A stretch of 64,000 nt of DNA. Origin: Methanospirillum hungatei. Lineage in GTDB: Archaea; Halobacteriota; Methanomicrobia; Methanomicrobiales; Methanospirillaceae. Of the stretch, positions 1-8,142 are shown in pieces. The DNA is taken from the NCBI RefSeq assembly GCF_019263745.1, contig NZ_CP077107.1, positions 1,922,001 through 1,986,000 of the forward strand, written 5' to 3'. The notes under the pieces were generated by a model. That model was not told where the DNA came from, made no database searches, and worked only from the letters and a program-made list of their open reading frames with translations. How positions within the stretch are numbered: the first letter of the stretch is position 1; every line of letters starts with the position of its first letter. A program made the position numbers and the translations under genes.

Positions 1-523
1 CTGTAAAATAGAGAAAATTAGCCGGTATATCATACGCTTCACCAATAATCCCAAGGTCAGACAGCGAATAATAATTCCAAAGAAGCCGATTATCATATGG
101 AGAGAGAGGAGAACCGTGCATACTCACAGTACGAATTGGAATAATTTCACGAAAAATTGACAATTCTTTTTGAAATAAAACCCAGGCTGAACTTATATCT
201 CCTTTGGTTTTACAAAGGACTTCGTAATGATATCCAATTTCATGACCATATGAATATAGCAATTTCATAACAAGTGGAGAGAAGGTACTAGGATATCTAA
301 AGTAGTAGGAAGATTTAATGCCCATTTTTTTTTCTAAATGGGCCATCCTTTCCGCATTATTAACCCATCGATCAATATCATGGCGAATTATTACGATTTT
401 TTTGTCATAGATAGGAGTATTGGAAAAAGTCGAAAGGAATTCTGCTACTGAATAAAAATTATAAGACGATTTAGTTAATCTAGCACAGAGGTCAATGTAT
501 GCCTGGTGCGTAAAATCAAACAT
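1..523 (-). CDS. polysaccharide deacetylase-like protein, 3' part outside window
   Basis: The minus strand is open from an ATG at 523 (preceded directly by GTG) to the left edge, giving about 174 residues without a stop, so the C terminus is missing. The protein carries the marks of a NodB-type carbohydrate esterase fold: an HDID segment near residue 50, the sequence GHEIGYHYE near residue 98, and a MHGSP segment near residue 139. In this family the Asp/His residues bind the metal and act on N- or O-acetyl sugars. There is no signal peptide, so it probably acts on a cytoplasmic precursor, as expected in a glycan cluster. It is transcribed away from the glycosyltransferase genes that start at about 631. 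Substrate unknown. Confidence 0.75.
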   Translation of the reverse strand, partial: MFDFTHQAYIDLCARLTKSSYNFYSVAEFLSTFSNTPIYDKKIVIIRHDIDRWVNNAERMAHLEKKMGIKSSYYFRYPSTFSPLVMKLLYSYGHEIGYHYEVLCKTKGDISSAWVLFQKELSIFREIIPIRTVSMHGSPLSPYDNRLLWNYYSLSDLGIIGEAYDIPANFLYFT

Positions 524-657
524 CACTTATAAATAATTTTGATTGTATTTACATATAACATTCTCATAGATAGAATGAAGATATTAGTTGATTTAATTAA
601 AGATTTCTGTAGTATGTATATTAGTAAATAATGAAGAAAATCTTCCTCATTTCATGT
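524..657. promoter_or_regulatory. divergent AT-rich intergenic region
   Basis: Short, very AT-rich gap between the minus-strand deacetylase and the plus-strand glycosyltransferase operon. It must hold promoters for both directions; TATA-like stretches such as ATTTACATATAA near 549 are present, but no unique box can be fixed. Confidence 0.35.
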
Positions 658-1863
658 ATGGTTAAAATACTATTTCTCACTAGCTCATACCCGGCCCATC
701 AAGAAGACGTTCATAGTATGTTTATGAGAGATTTAACTTTAGCTATTACAATCAAGGAATATGAGGTAATTGTTCTTTGCCCCAATCAACCAGGACTTCG
801 TTGTTATGAGGTTCAGGATGGTATCAAAATTTTTCGATTTCCTTACTGGTTTACTCGAACAGGACAACTGTTAAATAAAAAGGGAGGGATTATTCCGTCG
901 ATTACTCAATCACCTTTAGCAATTTTTCAGTTATTCCTATTTTCAGCATGTCAATTACTGTTTGCATTTAAAATCGCGAAAAATGAGAAAATTGATCTTA
1001 TTCACTCTCATTGGATAATCCCTCAGGGACTGATAGGGGCTGCTATCAGTTTTTTTACAGGTATTCCACATATTTTATCAATTCACGGTACGGATATTCA
1101 TATCATTCATTCATACAGGATCGCATATCCCTGGATGAGAGTGATAGCAAAATATTCTGATCATATCACCTCAAATAGTCAACATACATATAAACGGATT
1201 CGCAGAATACTCCCAAACAAAATCATTAATATTATTCCAATGGGGATACACCCGGAAGAGTATTCAATAATTCAGAGACACAATAAAGAAAAAAAAATTC
1301 TTTTTGTAGGTAGGTTAATTGGATGGAAAGGAGTAGAATATCTTATAAAAGCACAACAAATTATCCAGAATAAAAGTTCTTTATGTGTCCAACTAAATAT
1401 TATCGGTGATGGACCTGATAAAGAAAAGTTAATTGAATTATCGCAAAGGTTAAAAATTTTATCACATATTTCCTTTCTCGGAAGAATTACCAGGGATTCA
1501 CTTTTACATTATTATTCTAATGCTGACGTTTTTGTTCTGCCTTCTATTATCCATAATAACCAGACAGAAGGCCTCGGTGTGGTTCTCCTTGAAGCCATGG
1601 CATCAGGGGTCCCAGTTATCGGTAGCAATATCGGAGGTATTCCGGACATCATCGAGGACGGTGTAAACGGGCTTCTTGTTTCACCTGGTGATCCACAGGG
1701 TTTGGCTGATGCAATAATTCAAATCCTTGAAAATCCAGAACTTGCTGCTCGGTTCAGAGAGGCTGGACTAAAGACCGTTCGGGATCGCTTTTCCTGGGAT
1801 AAAATAAGTGACCAGTTTATTGAAGTATATCAGGAAGTATTACATGAATCAAATGAGGTCTGA
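658..1863 (+). CDS. glycosyltransferase family 4 (GT-B)
   Basis: About 401 residues, a normal length for a GT4 retaining glycosyltransferase. The N terminus (MVKILFLTSSYPAHQED) is the usual first Rossmann strand and glycine-rich loop region. The acceptor half contains HSHWIIPQGLIG and the segment HGTDIH, and the C-terminal nucleotide-sugar domain starts at about IILFVGRLIGWKG. The donor-binding motif TEGLGVVLLEAMASGVPVI near residue 302 has the E-x7-E pattern of the family. An upstream ATG at 631 is in frame, but the 658 start gives the family-typical N terminus; neither has a good ribosome site. First gene of a four-gene run (to 4850) that builds a surface glycan. It overlaps the next gene. 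Sugar specificity cannot be read from sequence. Confidence 0.88.
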   Translation: MVKILFLTSSYPAHQEDVHSMFMRDLTLAITIKEYEVIVLCPNQPGLRCYEVQDGIKIFRFPYWFTRTGQLLNKKGGIIPSITQSPLAIFQLFLFSACQLLFAFKIAKNEKIDLIHSHWIIPQGLIGAAISFFTGIPHILSIHGTDIHIIHSYRIAYPWMRVIAKYSDHITSNSQHTYKRIRRILPNKIINIIPMGIHPEEYSIIQRHNKEKKILFVGRLIGWKGVEYLIKAQQIIQNKSSLCVQLNIIGDGPDKEKLIELSQRLKILSHISFLGRITRDSLLHYYSNADVFVLPSIIHNNQTEGLGVVLLEAMASGVPVIGSNIGGIPDIIEDGVNGLLVSPGDPQGLADAIIQILENPELAARFREAGLKTVRDRFSWDKISDQFIEVYQEVLHESNEV

Positions 1864-2617
1864 ATACCAGGAAGGATATTCACAAATCAATCCAGCAGTT
1901 TTAAATATAAATGACAGAATGGATAAAGCAAAAAAAATTCAATTGGTATTGGACGATTATTTTAAAAATGACAGGAATTTCGGGATAGTTGTTGATATTG
2001 GATGTTCAGGAGGGATCATATTACATCATCTGAAGGGAGATTTTCAACAGAAAATCGGAATTGATATCGATTTTGAAGCATTAAAAAAAGCAAAACAGGA
2101 TTACCTTTTTCAGGATATCGATTTTATCTGTGCTGATGGCATGAATCTCCCGTTTCGTAACAATTCCACAGCATTCTGTATCTGTAACCATGTGTATGAA
2201 CACCTCCCAGATTCTAAAAAATTGTTCAAAGAAATATATAGAACACTTATATCAGGAGGAGTAAGTTATTGTGCTGCAGGGAATGCCCTTTCTATTATGG
2301 AAGGGCATTATCATCTTCCTTTTCTTTCATGGATACCGAAGGGGCTGGCTCATCGTTACTTAAGACTAATGAATCGTGGTGATTATTATTATGAGAAACA
2401 TCTGACATGGTGGTCCTTTAAAAAAATAATCTCAATGTTCAGGATTCATGACTATACCATCCGGATTATCAGGGAACCGGAATTATTTGCGGGTACTGAT
2501 TTAATTAAACCAGAATCAATGATTACCCGAATGCCTACAATATTTCTTACATTGCTCTATCCATTCATTCCAACTTGGATCCTGATGCTTGAAAAACCAA
2601 GAGTTGATCAGGATTGA
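1844..2617 (+). CDS. class I SAM-dependent methyltransferase
   Basis: About 257 residues of a Rossmann-fold methyltransferase. Motif I (VVDIGCSGGI) lies near residue 51, an acidic GIDIDFEAL segment follows, then CADGMNLPF and the family-typical VYEHLPDSKKLFKEIYRTL. These are the marks of the Methyltransf_11-type group. I prefer the ATG at 1844 because AGGAAG sits 6-11 nt upstream; a longer frame opens at 1808 inside the previous glycosyltransferase. The gene overlaps both neighbours, which indicates one transcript with the GT4 genes. Likely role: methylation of a sugar or lipid carrier intermediate in the glycan pathway; substrate not determinable. Confidence 0.82.
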   Translation: MNQMRSEYQEGYSQINPAVLNINDRMDKAKKIQLVLDDYFKNDRNFGIVVDIGCSGGIILHHLKGDFQQKIGIDIDFEALKKAKQDYLFQDIDFICADGMNLPFRNNSTAFCICNHVYEHLPDSKKLFKEIYRTLISGGVSYCAAGNALSIMEGHYHLPFLSWIPKGLAHRYLRLMNRGDYYYEKHLTWWSFKKIISMFRIHDYTIRIIREPELFAGTDLIKPESMITRMPTIFLTLLYPFIPTWILMLEKPRVDQD

Positions 2618-3627
2618 AAATACTTTTTCCATTAGCACAAGCCGATTCAGGATCAGATGTCTTCACCTACAATCTTGTTTCCGGATTGAATAACTCATCA
2701 ATTCAAGCCGATATTCAAAACCTCCCGAGATGGTCTGGATATGTCCCATCATTCATGGGAAAAATTTGCAAATCGGCAGGTTATGATATCATTCATGCAA
2801 ATACCTGGAATGGGTATCCATTTAAAAACAACAACCAACCTTTATTAGTAACAGAACACCTTCTTGTACATGATCCAATTTTTCTGCCCTATAAAACCTC
2901 TTTACAACGGCTCTATCATTCATATATTTTTCAATGGGAAAAAAAGAGCATTAATGTTGCAGATTCAGTAATCAGTATAAGCAACTATACAAAAAACAAA
3001 ATTGAAGAAGTATTTGGCTATTCTGATTCTATCCTCATTTACAATGGAATTGATGAAAATTTTTTTAAACCATTCGATGTTGAAAATCAGAGAATTGACT
3101 CAAATATTGTAGTTCCTTCCAAAAATACCATATTATTCTTTTCCGGAAATGCAACAATTAGAAAGGGTGGTGATCTGCTTCCAAAAATTATGAATGAACT
3201 CGGGGACAAGTATTCGCTGTTAATAAGTGGGGGATTACGAAAGAATACCCACTTAAATGCACCTAATATTATATCCACCGGGAAATTATCTTTACATGAA
3301 CTGGTAGAAATATACAATTATGCAGATATTTTTCTCTTTCCAACTCGGCTTGAGGGCTTCGGGCTCTCGGTTGCAGAAGCCATGGCATGTGGAAAGCCTG
3401 TTGTTACAACAGATTGTTCAAGTATGCCTGAACTGGTAGTTGATGGAAAGGGTGGTTTTCTCTGTGAAATGGATAATGTAAAAGATTTTGCAGAATCAAT
3501 CAGAATCCTCGCTGAAGACTCTTCTTTGCGTCGTGAAATGGGACTTTTTAATCGCAATAGGGTTGAAAAGAAATTTACTCTTGACAGAATGGTTCAGGAA
3601 TATATAAGGGAATATAAATATTTATAA
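2614..3627 (+). CDS. glycosyltransferase family 4 (GT-B)
   Basis: 337 residues beginning with a TTG codon that overlaps the preceding stop (TTGA) and has ATCAGGA just upstream, so translation is probably coupled. N terminus MKILFPLAQADSGSDVFTYNL is typical of the acceptor Rossmann domain. The C-terminal domain has FSGNATIRKGGDLLPKI and the donor-binding motif EGFGLSVAEAMACGKPVV near residue 246. Shorter than the first GT4 gene and only distantly similar to it, so it probably adds a different sugar of the same polymer. Cytoplasmic or peripheral membrane enzyme. Confidence 0.87.
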   Translation: MKILFPLAQADSGSDVFTYNLVSGLNNSSIQADIQNLPRWSGYVPSFMGKICKSAGYDIIHANTWNGYPFKNNNQPLLVTEHLLVHDPIFLPYKTSLQRLYHSYIFQWEKKSINVADSVISISNYTKNKIEEVFGYSDSILIYNGIDENFFKPFDVENQRIDSNIVVPSKNTILFFSGNATIRKGGDLLPKIMNELGDKYSLLISGGLRKNTHLNAPNIISTGKLSLHELVEIYNYADIFLFPTRLEGFGLSVAEAMACGKPVVTTDCSSMPELVVDGKGGFLCEMDNVKDFAESIRILAEDSSLRREMGLFNRNRVEKKFTLDRMVQEYIREYKYL

Positions 3628-3632
3628 TACTG

Positions 3633-4850
3633 ATGCAAAATCACTCTCGCTTATACCCTTTTCATATTATCGTATTAGATAATCATCCTGAAAATGATCA
3701 ACGAATCATCCGTCATATTGATTTTTGTAAAAAAAATCAGATTCCCATTGAAAGGATACGGTTTAACCTGCATCAAAAAACTCCGGAGATGATAATAGAC
3801 AAAATAAAGAGTAATTACTCACTTCAATGCCCGATTATTTTCAAAGGAGGAATATTCAATTATATCCTTGTTTATCTTTCAATGTTATTTTCTCCATGGA
3901 TATGGTATAAATTAATAAAATTAATTCGGAAAATTGTTCAGAAGAAAGGAGAACGAATTATTTTTCATGTTCATGATCCTTTCCTGCTCATTTTTGGAGC
4001 AGTCTTGAAAATTTTTAAATATAAAAACAGTTTCATCGTTTACGATCGTCATGAATATTATGAAGAAATGAAAGGTATCGGGAAATATTGTGAAAAATTT
4101 ACCCGTTTTTTTATAGATGGGATTGTCCTGGTGACTGATAACCAAATCCATAGTACGAAAACTCATATTCCCGGTGTAAATCATATTGTAGTTGTTCCAA
4201 ATTATCCAAATATTGACAATCGGTTTGCCGACAGAATTCATGAAAAAATATCAACTGTATTGCATTCAGATCGGATAAACATCACATACATCGGATCATT
4301 AAGTACAAAAGTAGACCGGGATATAAATGGAATGATGGATATTTGCTTAGCACTTTTAAAGAAATTTCCGGAAGTGTATGTTACGATAGGGGGATCAACA
4401 TCAGAAAAAGATCTCCTGGAGAGATTTGATATCCTTAAAACGATGTACTCGGGAAGGTTTTTTTATGCCGGATATCTGAACCGAAATGAAGTGATTCATT
4501 TTACTTCTGATGCACATTTTGGATTTTTCCTTATAGATGTGAATTCACCATATTGGGTTTCTTGTAGTCCAAATAAAATCTTTGATTATCTCTTGTATGG
4601 TGTTGTTCCAATCATCAGGGCAAATATAGAAGAGAGAGAAAACCTGAAACAATGTAGCTTGTTGTATGATCAGATCGATAGTAAAGAGAAAATAATCCAG
4701 GATATTGGGTATTTTATTGAAAATAGAGAACAACTTCAAAAATTCATGAAAGAGGCTAAAAAGTTAAGTCAATTGTATTCTTTCGAGTCAGTTGAGGAAA
4801 GATATTCTTTATTATACCAAAAAGTAATTTCATCGAGAAAAGAAAATTAA
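3633..4850 (+). CDS. GT4-like glycosyltransferase
   Basis: 405 residues. A segment IFHVHDPFLL near residue 110, VYDRHEYYEE near 138, and the late motif SPNKIFDYLLYGVVPII near residue 309 match GT4-like capsule and O-antigen transferases, in which the S-x-K-x-x-E/D-Y motif contacts the nucleotide sugar. A hydrophobic stretch near residues 73-95 may dock it on the membrane. It starts 5 nt after the previous stop and has no clear ribosome site, so it could be translated by readthrough of the same operon message. Last gene of the run; an AT-rich spacer follows. Confidence 0.78.
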   Translation: MQNHSRLYPFHIIVLDNHPENDQRIIRHIDFCKKNQIPIERIRFNLHQKTPEMIIDKIKSNYSLQCPIIFKGGIFNYILVYLSMLFSPWIWYKLIKLIRKIVQKKGERIIFHVHDPFLLIFGAVLKIFKYKNSFIVYDRHEYYEEMKGIGKYCEKFTRFFIDGIVLVTDNQIHSTKTHIPGVNHIVVVPNYPNIDNRFADRIHEKISTVLHSDRINITYIGSLSTKVDRDINGMMDICLALLKKFPEVYVTIGGSTSEKDLLERFDILKTMYSGRFFYAGYLNRNEVIHFTSDAHFGFFLIDVNSPYWVSCSPNKIFDYLLYGVVPIIRANIEERENLKQCSLLYDQIDSKEKIIQDIGYFIENREQLQKFMKEAKKLSQLYSFESVEERYSLLYQKVISSRKEN

Positions 4851-4989
4851 CGCATCATATTTGTGAATGAACTGTAATTGAATCCTGAATTGCAATTGCT
4901 TGATCTAATTATTATATTACAGAGAAAAAACAGAAAATGGTCAAATATTTATTCATGTTATCGATAATTGATAGTTCAGATGAAATTGT

Positions 4990-5060
4990 CCTTCAAAGTT
5001 ATTATTGAAATATACCTGAAGAGGTAAGCTGAATGATAATCTGTTGATACATGAAACTCA
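4990..5060 (+). pseudogene. wecB relic (fragment), left arm
   Basis: The stretch from about 4990 (CTTCAAAGTTATTATTGAAA) through ACCTGAAGAGGTAAGC aligns without gaps to the interior of wecB that encodes LRSFDRGMPEEVN, about 25 of 34 bases identical to the copy at 6265-6298. It contains stops and no open frame, so it is a decayed fragment. The matching fragment in the right arm lies at about 15766-15830 on the other strand. Confidence 0.55.
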
Positions 5061-5114
5061 TATACTTCAACCAAGGGCTTTATTGCCCATAATGCATAAT
5101 AATAAAATAACATA

Positions 5115-5150
5115 CACATAGTAAAGTTTATAAACTTTTTTCTCTATGTG
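5115..5150. promoter_or_regulatory. nested palindrome, candidate operator/promoter of the PIN module
   Basis: CACATAG (5115-5121) and CTATGTG (5144-5150) form a perfect inverted repeat around a perfect 16-bp palindrome AAAGTTTATAAACTTT (5123-5138), whose centre is also a good archaeal TATA box. The antitoxin start codon lies 39 nt further on. Toxin-antitoxin operons are usually repressed at such sites by their antitoxin; this role is inferred. Confidence 0.5.
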
Positions 5151-5188
5151 CAAAGATATCTGATTCGGATTATACCAGGAGATAGATT

Positions 5189-5404
5189 ATGAAAGTAAAG
5201 GACCTCATTTATGAAGAAATTAAAGACATGTCAGCTTCAGAATATTTATCAGTATATCAGTATATCCACGCAATTAAAGCAATTCGCCCAAAATTACATA
5301 AAAATAAGAGAGAACATGCATATGAGGATGTTTGCTCTGCCCTTAACAATCTTACAGGAACCCTGACAGATGATATTGTCCAGGGAAGAGAAGAACGAGT
5401 ATGA
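5189..5404 (+). CDS. small antitoxin-like protein upstream of PIN toxin
   Basis: 71 residues, highly charged, with no recognisable catalytic motif. GGAGATAGATT upstream supplies the ribosome site for the ATG at 5189. Its stop overlaps the start of the PIN-domain frame (ATGA), the classic order antitoxin-toxin. A close relative (70 residues, about 60 percent identical by eye, shared core REHAYE and C-terminal REER) lies at 15392-15604 on the minus strand. The N-terminal half (KVKDLIYEEIKDMSASEYLSVYQY) is probably helical and could dimerise on DNA, but I cannot place it in a named antitoxin family. Role as antitoxin rests on position. Confidence 0.6.
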   Translation: MKVKDLIYEEIKDMSASEYLSVYQYIHAIKAIRPKLHKNKREHAYEDVCSALNNLTGTLTDDIVQGREERV

Positions 5405-5858
5405 ATCTTTTTTTTGATACATCTGCTCTTGTTAAGATATTTCATAACGAGGAAGGATCAGAATCAATCCAAAATTTGATCTTAAATGAACAGAATAATC
5501 TCTATATATTAGATATTGCACAAATCGAATATTATAGTGCATTATATAGACGATATCGAAATCATGAATTATCAAAAAAAAACTCTCTATTGCCATTACA
5601 GGGTTTGAAAAGGAAATGGCAAATTATTACATTCAGTCAACAACATCACCGATAATAAAAGAAGCACAAAACCTCATATTTTCATATGGAAAAAGATTCG
5701 GACTTCGAACCCTTGATTCACTTCATCTAGCAGCTTTTTCTTTAATCGCAAATGAAGATTGGATTTTTGTTTGTTGTGATGCAATATTGTCATGTGTCGC
5801 AGAAGAATGTCACTACACTGTTTTTAATCCAATTCTAAAAAAAGAAAGACGAGATTAA
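5401..5858 (+). pseudogene. PIN-domain toxin (VapC-like), frameshifted
   Basis: Two overlapping frames together make one PIN domain ribonuclease. The first frame (ATG 5401) gives MNLFFDTSALVKIF with the first catalytic Asp and an acidic IAQIEYYSAL; the second frame gives ITGFEKEMANYY, then TLDSLHLAA and VCCDAILS with the remaining acidic residues. The switch occurs in or near a run of nine A at 5574-5582; one extra base would restore a single frame of about 150 residues. As written the toxin is dead or made only by slippage. VapC-type enzymes cut tRNA or rRNA when freed from antitoxin. A sequencing error in the homopolymer is an alternative explanation. Confidence 0.75.
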
Positions 5859-5908
5859 ATTATTAAAAAATTATTGGTTGATTCCTCCAAAAAAATCCAA
5901 ATCATTCC

Positions 5909-6976
5909 ATGAAAATTATTTCAGTCCTCGGTGCCAGGCCCCAGTTCATCAAATCATCCCCGGTTTCGCGGTTAATTAGAGAGAAAAACACAGAGATTCT
6001 GATCCACACCGGTCAACATTATGATCCGGAGATGTCTGAAATCTTCTTTAAAGAACTTAATATCCCAAAACCGGACTATAATCTGGGGATTGGTTCAGGA
6101 TCACATGGCAAACAGACGGGTGAAATGCTCGTAAAAATTGAGGAGATACTTTCTCTTGAAAGACCTGATTTGGTTTTAGTATACGGGGATACCAACTCAA
6201 CTCTGGCAGGAGCGTTGGCAGCCGCAAAACTCCATATTCCGGTTGCTCATGTTGAAGCCGGTCTTCGAAGTTTTGATAGAGGCATGCCAGAAGAGGTGAA
6301 TCGGGTTTTAGTTGATCATCTATCAGACATCTTATTCTGCCCGACACAGACTGCTGTTGATAATCTCTATAGCGAAGGCATAAAAAAGGGCGTGTTTCTG
6401 ACCGGGGATGTGATGGCTGATGCATTGATAGAGAATCTTACGCTGGCGGAAAAACAATCTCCTATACTTGAACAATACTCTCTCAGGTCAGGTCAGTACC
6501 TGGTCCTAACCATTCACCGGCCATCCAACTCAGACAACCCTGAATGTATGAATGATATCATCAGAGCAATTTCAGACAGTGGTGTGAAAACAATATTTCC
6601 GGTTCATCCCAGGACAAAAAAGAATCTTATTGATTTTGGTATATGGAATAAAATGCCGGATAACATCATTTTGTGTGATCCTCTCGGGTATCTGGATATG
6701 ATCATGGTGATGCGGCATGCCTTAAAAATCCTGACTGATTCTGGTGGTATTCAGAAAGAATCATACATTCTTCATACTCCATGTTTAACTCTCCGTGATA
6801 ATACCGAGTGGGTTGAAACAGTGAATGCAGGATGGAACACCTTAGTAGGATCAGAGAGATCCAGAATAGAAAAGATGATCCATACATTTATTCCCGAACC
6901 AACACATCCGGATTTGTTTGGGTCAGGCGCATCTGCAAAAATTGTGGAGATAATTACACACTATGAAGATAGATAG
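5909..6976 (+). CDS. wecB: UDP-N-acetylglucosamine 2-epimerase (non-hydrolysing), copy 1
   Basis: 355 residues, full family length. Interconverts UDP-GlcNAc and UDP-ManNAc, a precursor for ManNAc-type sugars in archaeal glycans. Family signatures are all present: GARPQFIK at residue 8, TGQHYDPEMS at 34, GKQTGEML near 69, VYGDTNSTLAGA near 91, HVEAGLRS near 114, HRPSN near 204, HPRT near 230 and DSGGIQKE near 272. The gene overlaps the following deacetylase by 14 nt, so the two are coupled. A second, clearly diverged copy (roughly three quarters identical) lies at 14217-15293 on the other strand. Confidence 0.95.
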   Translation: MKIISVLGARPQFIKSSPVSRLIREKNTEILIHTGQHYDPEMSEIFFKELNIPKPDYNLGIGSGSHGKQTGEMLVKIEEILSLERPDLVLVYGDTNSTLAGALAAAKLHIPVAHVEAGLRSFDRGMPEEVNRVLVDHLSDILFCPTQTAVDNLYSEGIKKGVFLTGDVMADALIENLTLAEKQSPILEQYSLRSGQYLVLTIHRPSNSDNPECMNDIIRAISDSGVKTIFPVHPRTKKNLIDFGIWNKMPDNIILCDPLGYLDMIMVMRHALKILTDSGGIQKESYILHTPCLTLRDNTEWVETVNAGWNTLVGSERSRIEKMIHTFIPEPTHPDLFGSGASAKIVEIITHYEDR

Positions 6977-8012
6977 TAATACACTTCGTCTTACTCGCCC
7001 GGACCTCTGGGATCGGTTCACCAGGCGGGAAGAATACGAAAACCCCATCCGTGATATGCATGGCAGATTTCCGTACTGGGCAAGCCAGGATAGGGATATC
7101 TTCAGACCTTCGGTATCAGAATACCTGTATGAACAGGGATTAATCAAACCAGAATACCCGGACGGGTGCGAATTTGCCCTGTGTGTAACCCATGATGTTG
7201 ATGTGATATATTCATCGCCATACATGAAAATCCTGAATGGGCTCCTGTCTGCCAGGCAGGGCGACCGAAAGAGAGCCGTACGAGAAATCGGTTCGGCATG
7301 TAACCGAAAAAGCCCTTTTTATAATTTTAAAGAGATATTATCTTTAGAGGAAAAATACGGGGTAACGTCAACCTGGTTTTTTCAGGCCCTGGAACCCGGC
7401 GAACCGGAGTTCCGATATAGGTTATCAGATGTTGAAGATGTTTTAGGTGATATTCTTGATGCAGGGAGTGAGATTGGGTTACATGGAGGATTTGATGCTC
7501 CCTTTAACCTGGACCGACTATTGATTGAGAAGACTCGACTTGAAAAGGTACTTGGGGAGAAGGTAACGGGATACCGCAGTCATTATCTTAAGTTCCAGGT
7601 GCCAAAGACCTGGGAGTTACTAGAACAGGCGGGGTTTTCATATGATTCGACACTTGGATATTCTGACTGTATGGGTTTCCGGAGTGGAATGTGTCATCCG
7701 TACAAGCCGGTGAATTTGAATACCGGGAAGGAGATTGATATTATTGAGTTCCCGCTTCATGTGATGGACATGAGTTTGTTTCACCAGTATATGCGGCTTG
7801 ATTTTGATGGGGCGTGGAGAGTGGTTAAAAAATCTATTGATAATGTACATAATTGTCGTGGTGTATTGGTCATAAACTGGCATAATACCGGATATGTCAA
7901 TGATAGCTATGAAAAAAAGATTGTAGAAAAGATTATGGCATTCTCAATAAAAAGAGGAGCGTGGATAGGAAGTATGAATCAAATCATTTATCCGGTGAGT
8001 TACAAGTTATAA
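6963..8012 (+). CDS. polysaccharide deacetylase family protein
   Basis: 349 residues, no signal peptide. Metal-binding motif THDVDV near residue 77, a second motif GLHGGFDAP near 172 and YRSHYLKF near 200, followed by SYDSTLGY, are the usual NodB-fold order. C-terminal NWHNTGY resembles the last conserved motif of the family found in surface-glycan clusters. It starts inside the end of wecB, so the pair probably converts and then deacetylates an N-acetylated nucleotide sugar or glycan intermediate, which is inference. Its last 85 residues are duplicated as a fragment at 9039-9317. Confidence 0.85.
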   Translation: MKIDSNTLRLTRPDLWDRFTRREEYENPIRDMHGRFPYWASQDRDIFRPSVSEYLYEQGLIKPEYPDGCEFALCVTHDVDVIYSSPYMKILNGLLSARQGDRKRAVREIGSACNRKSPFYNFKEILSLEEKYGVTSTWFFQALEPGEPEFRYRLSDVEDVLGDILDAGSEIGLHGGFDAPFNLDRLLIEKTRLEKVLGEKVTGYRSHYLKFQVPKTWELLEQAGFSYDSTLGYSDCMGFRSGMCHPYKPVNLNTGKEIDIIEFPLHVMDMSLFHQYMRLDFDGAWRVVKKSIDNVHNCRGVLVINWHNTGYVNDSYEKKIVEKIMAFSIKRGAWIGSMNQIIYPVSYKL

Positions 8013-8142
8013 CCAGTTAACACATACGAATGTTCGTTCTATGTGAAGGTATTTAGTTTTCATGATCATATCCATATTACAAAACAAGTCTTAATCCAAT
8101 ACAATCAGTTAATATAAATAAATTATTTTGAAAGGGGGTTTC
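8013..8142. promoter_or_regulatory. intergenic region with small inverted repeat
   Basis: CACATA (about 8031) and TATGTG (about 8049) enclose a CGAA/TTCG inner pair, a hairpin-like element of about 25 nt. The half-sites resemble CACATAG/CTATGTG at 5115-5150. It could be a terminator for the deacetylase or a regulator site for the next gene; the sequence does not decide. Confidence 0.3.

Larger units (their letters stand above)
4990..5465. repeat. left arm of diverged inverted repeat (pairs with 15339-15830)
   Basis: This stretch, read on the plus strand, matches the reverse complement of 15339-15830: wecB relic, the shared CCAAGGGCTTTATTG block, the conserved GTGCAAAGATAT and ATTCGGATTATAC blocks in the leader, the small antitoxin-like gene, and the first codons of a PIN toxin gene ending in CATAACGAGGAAGGAT. 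The copies have diverged clearly, with many substitutions in the leader. Confidence 0.8.

Noticed and set aside
8032-8056. A regulatory link between the CACATA/TATGTG pair here and the palindrome at 5115-5150
   Set aside because: Only six bases per half-site match, and the spacing differs; chance is likely in AT-rich DNA.
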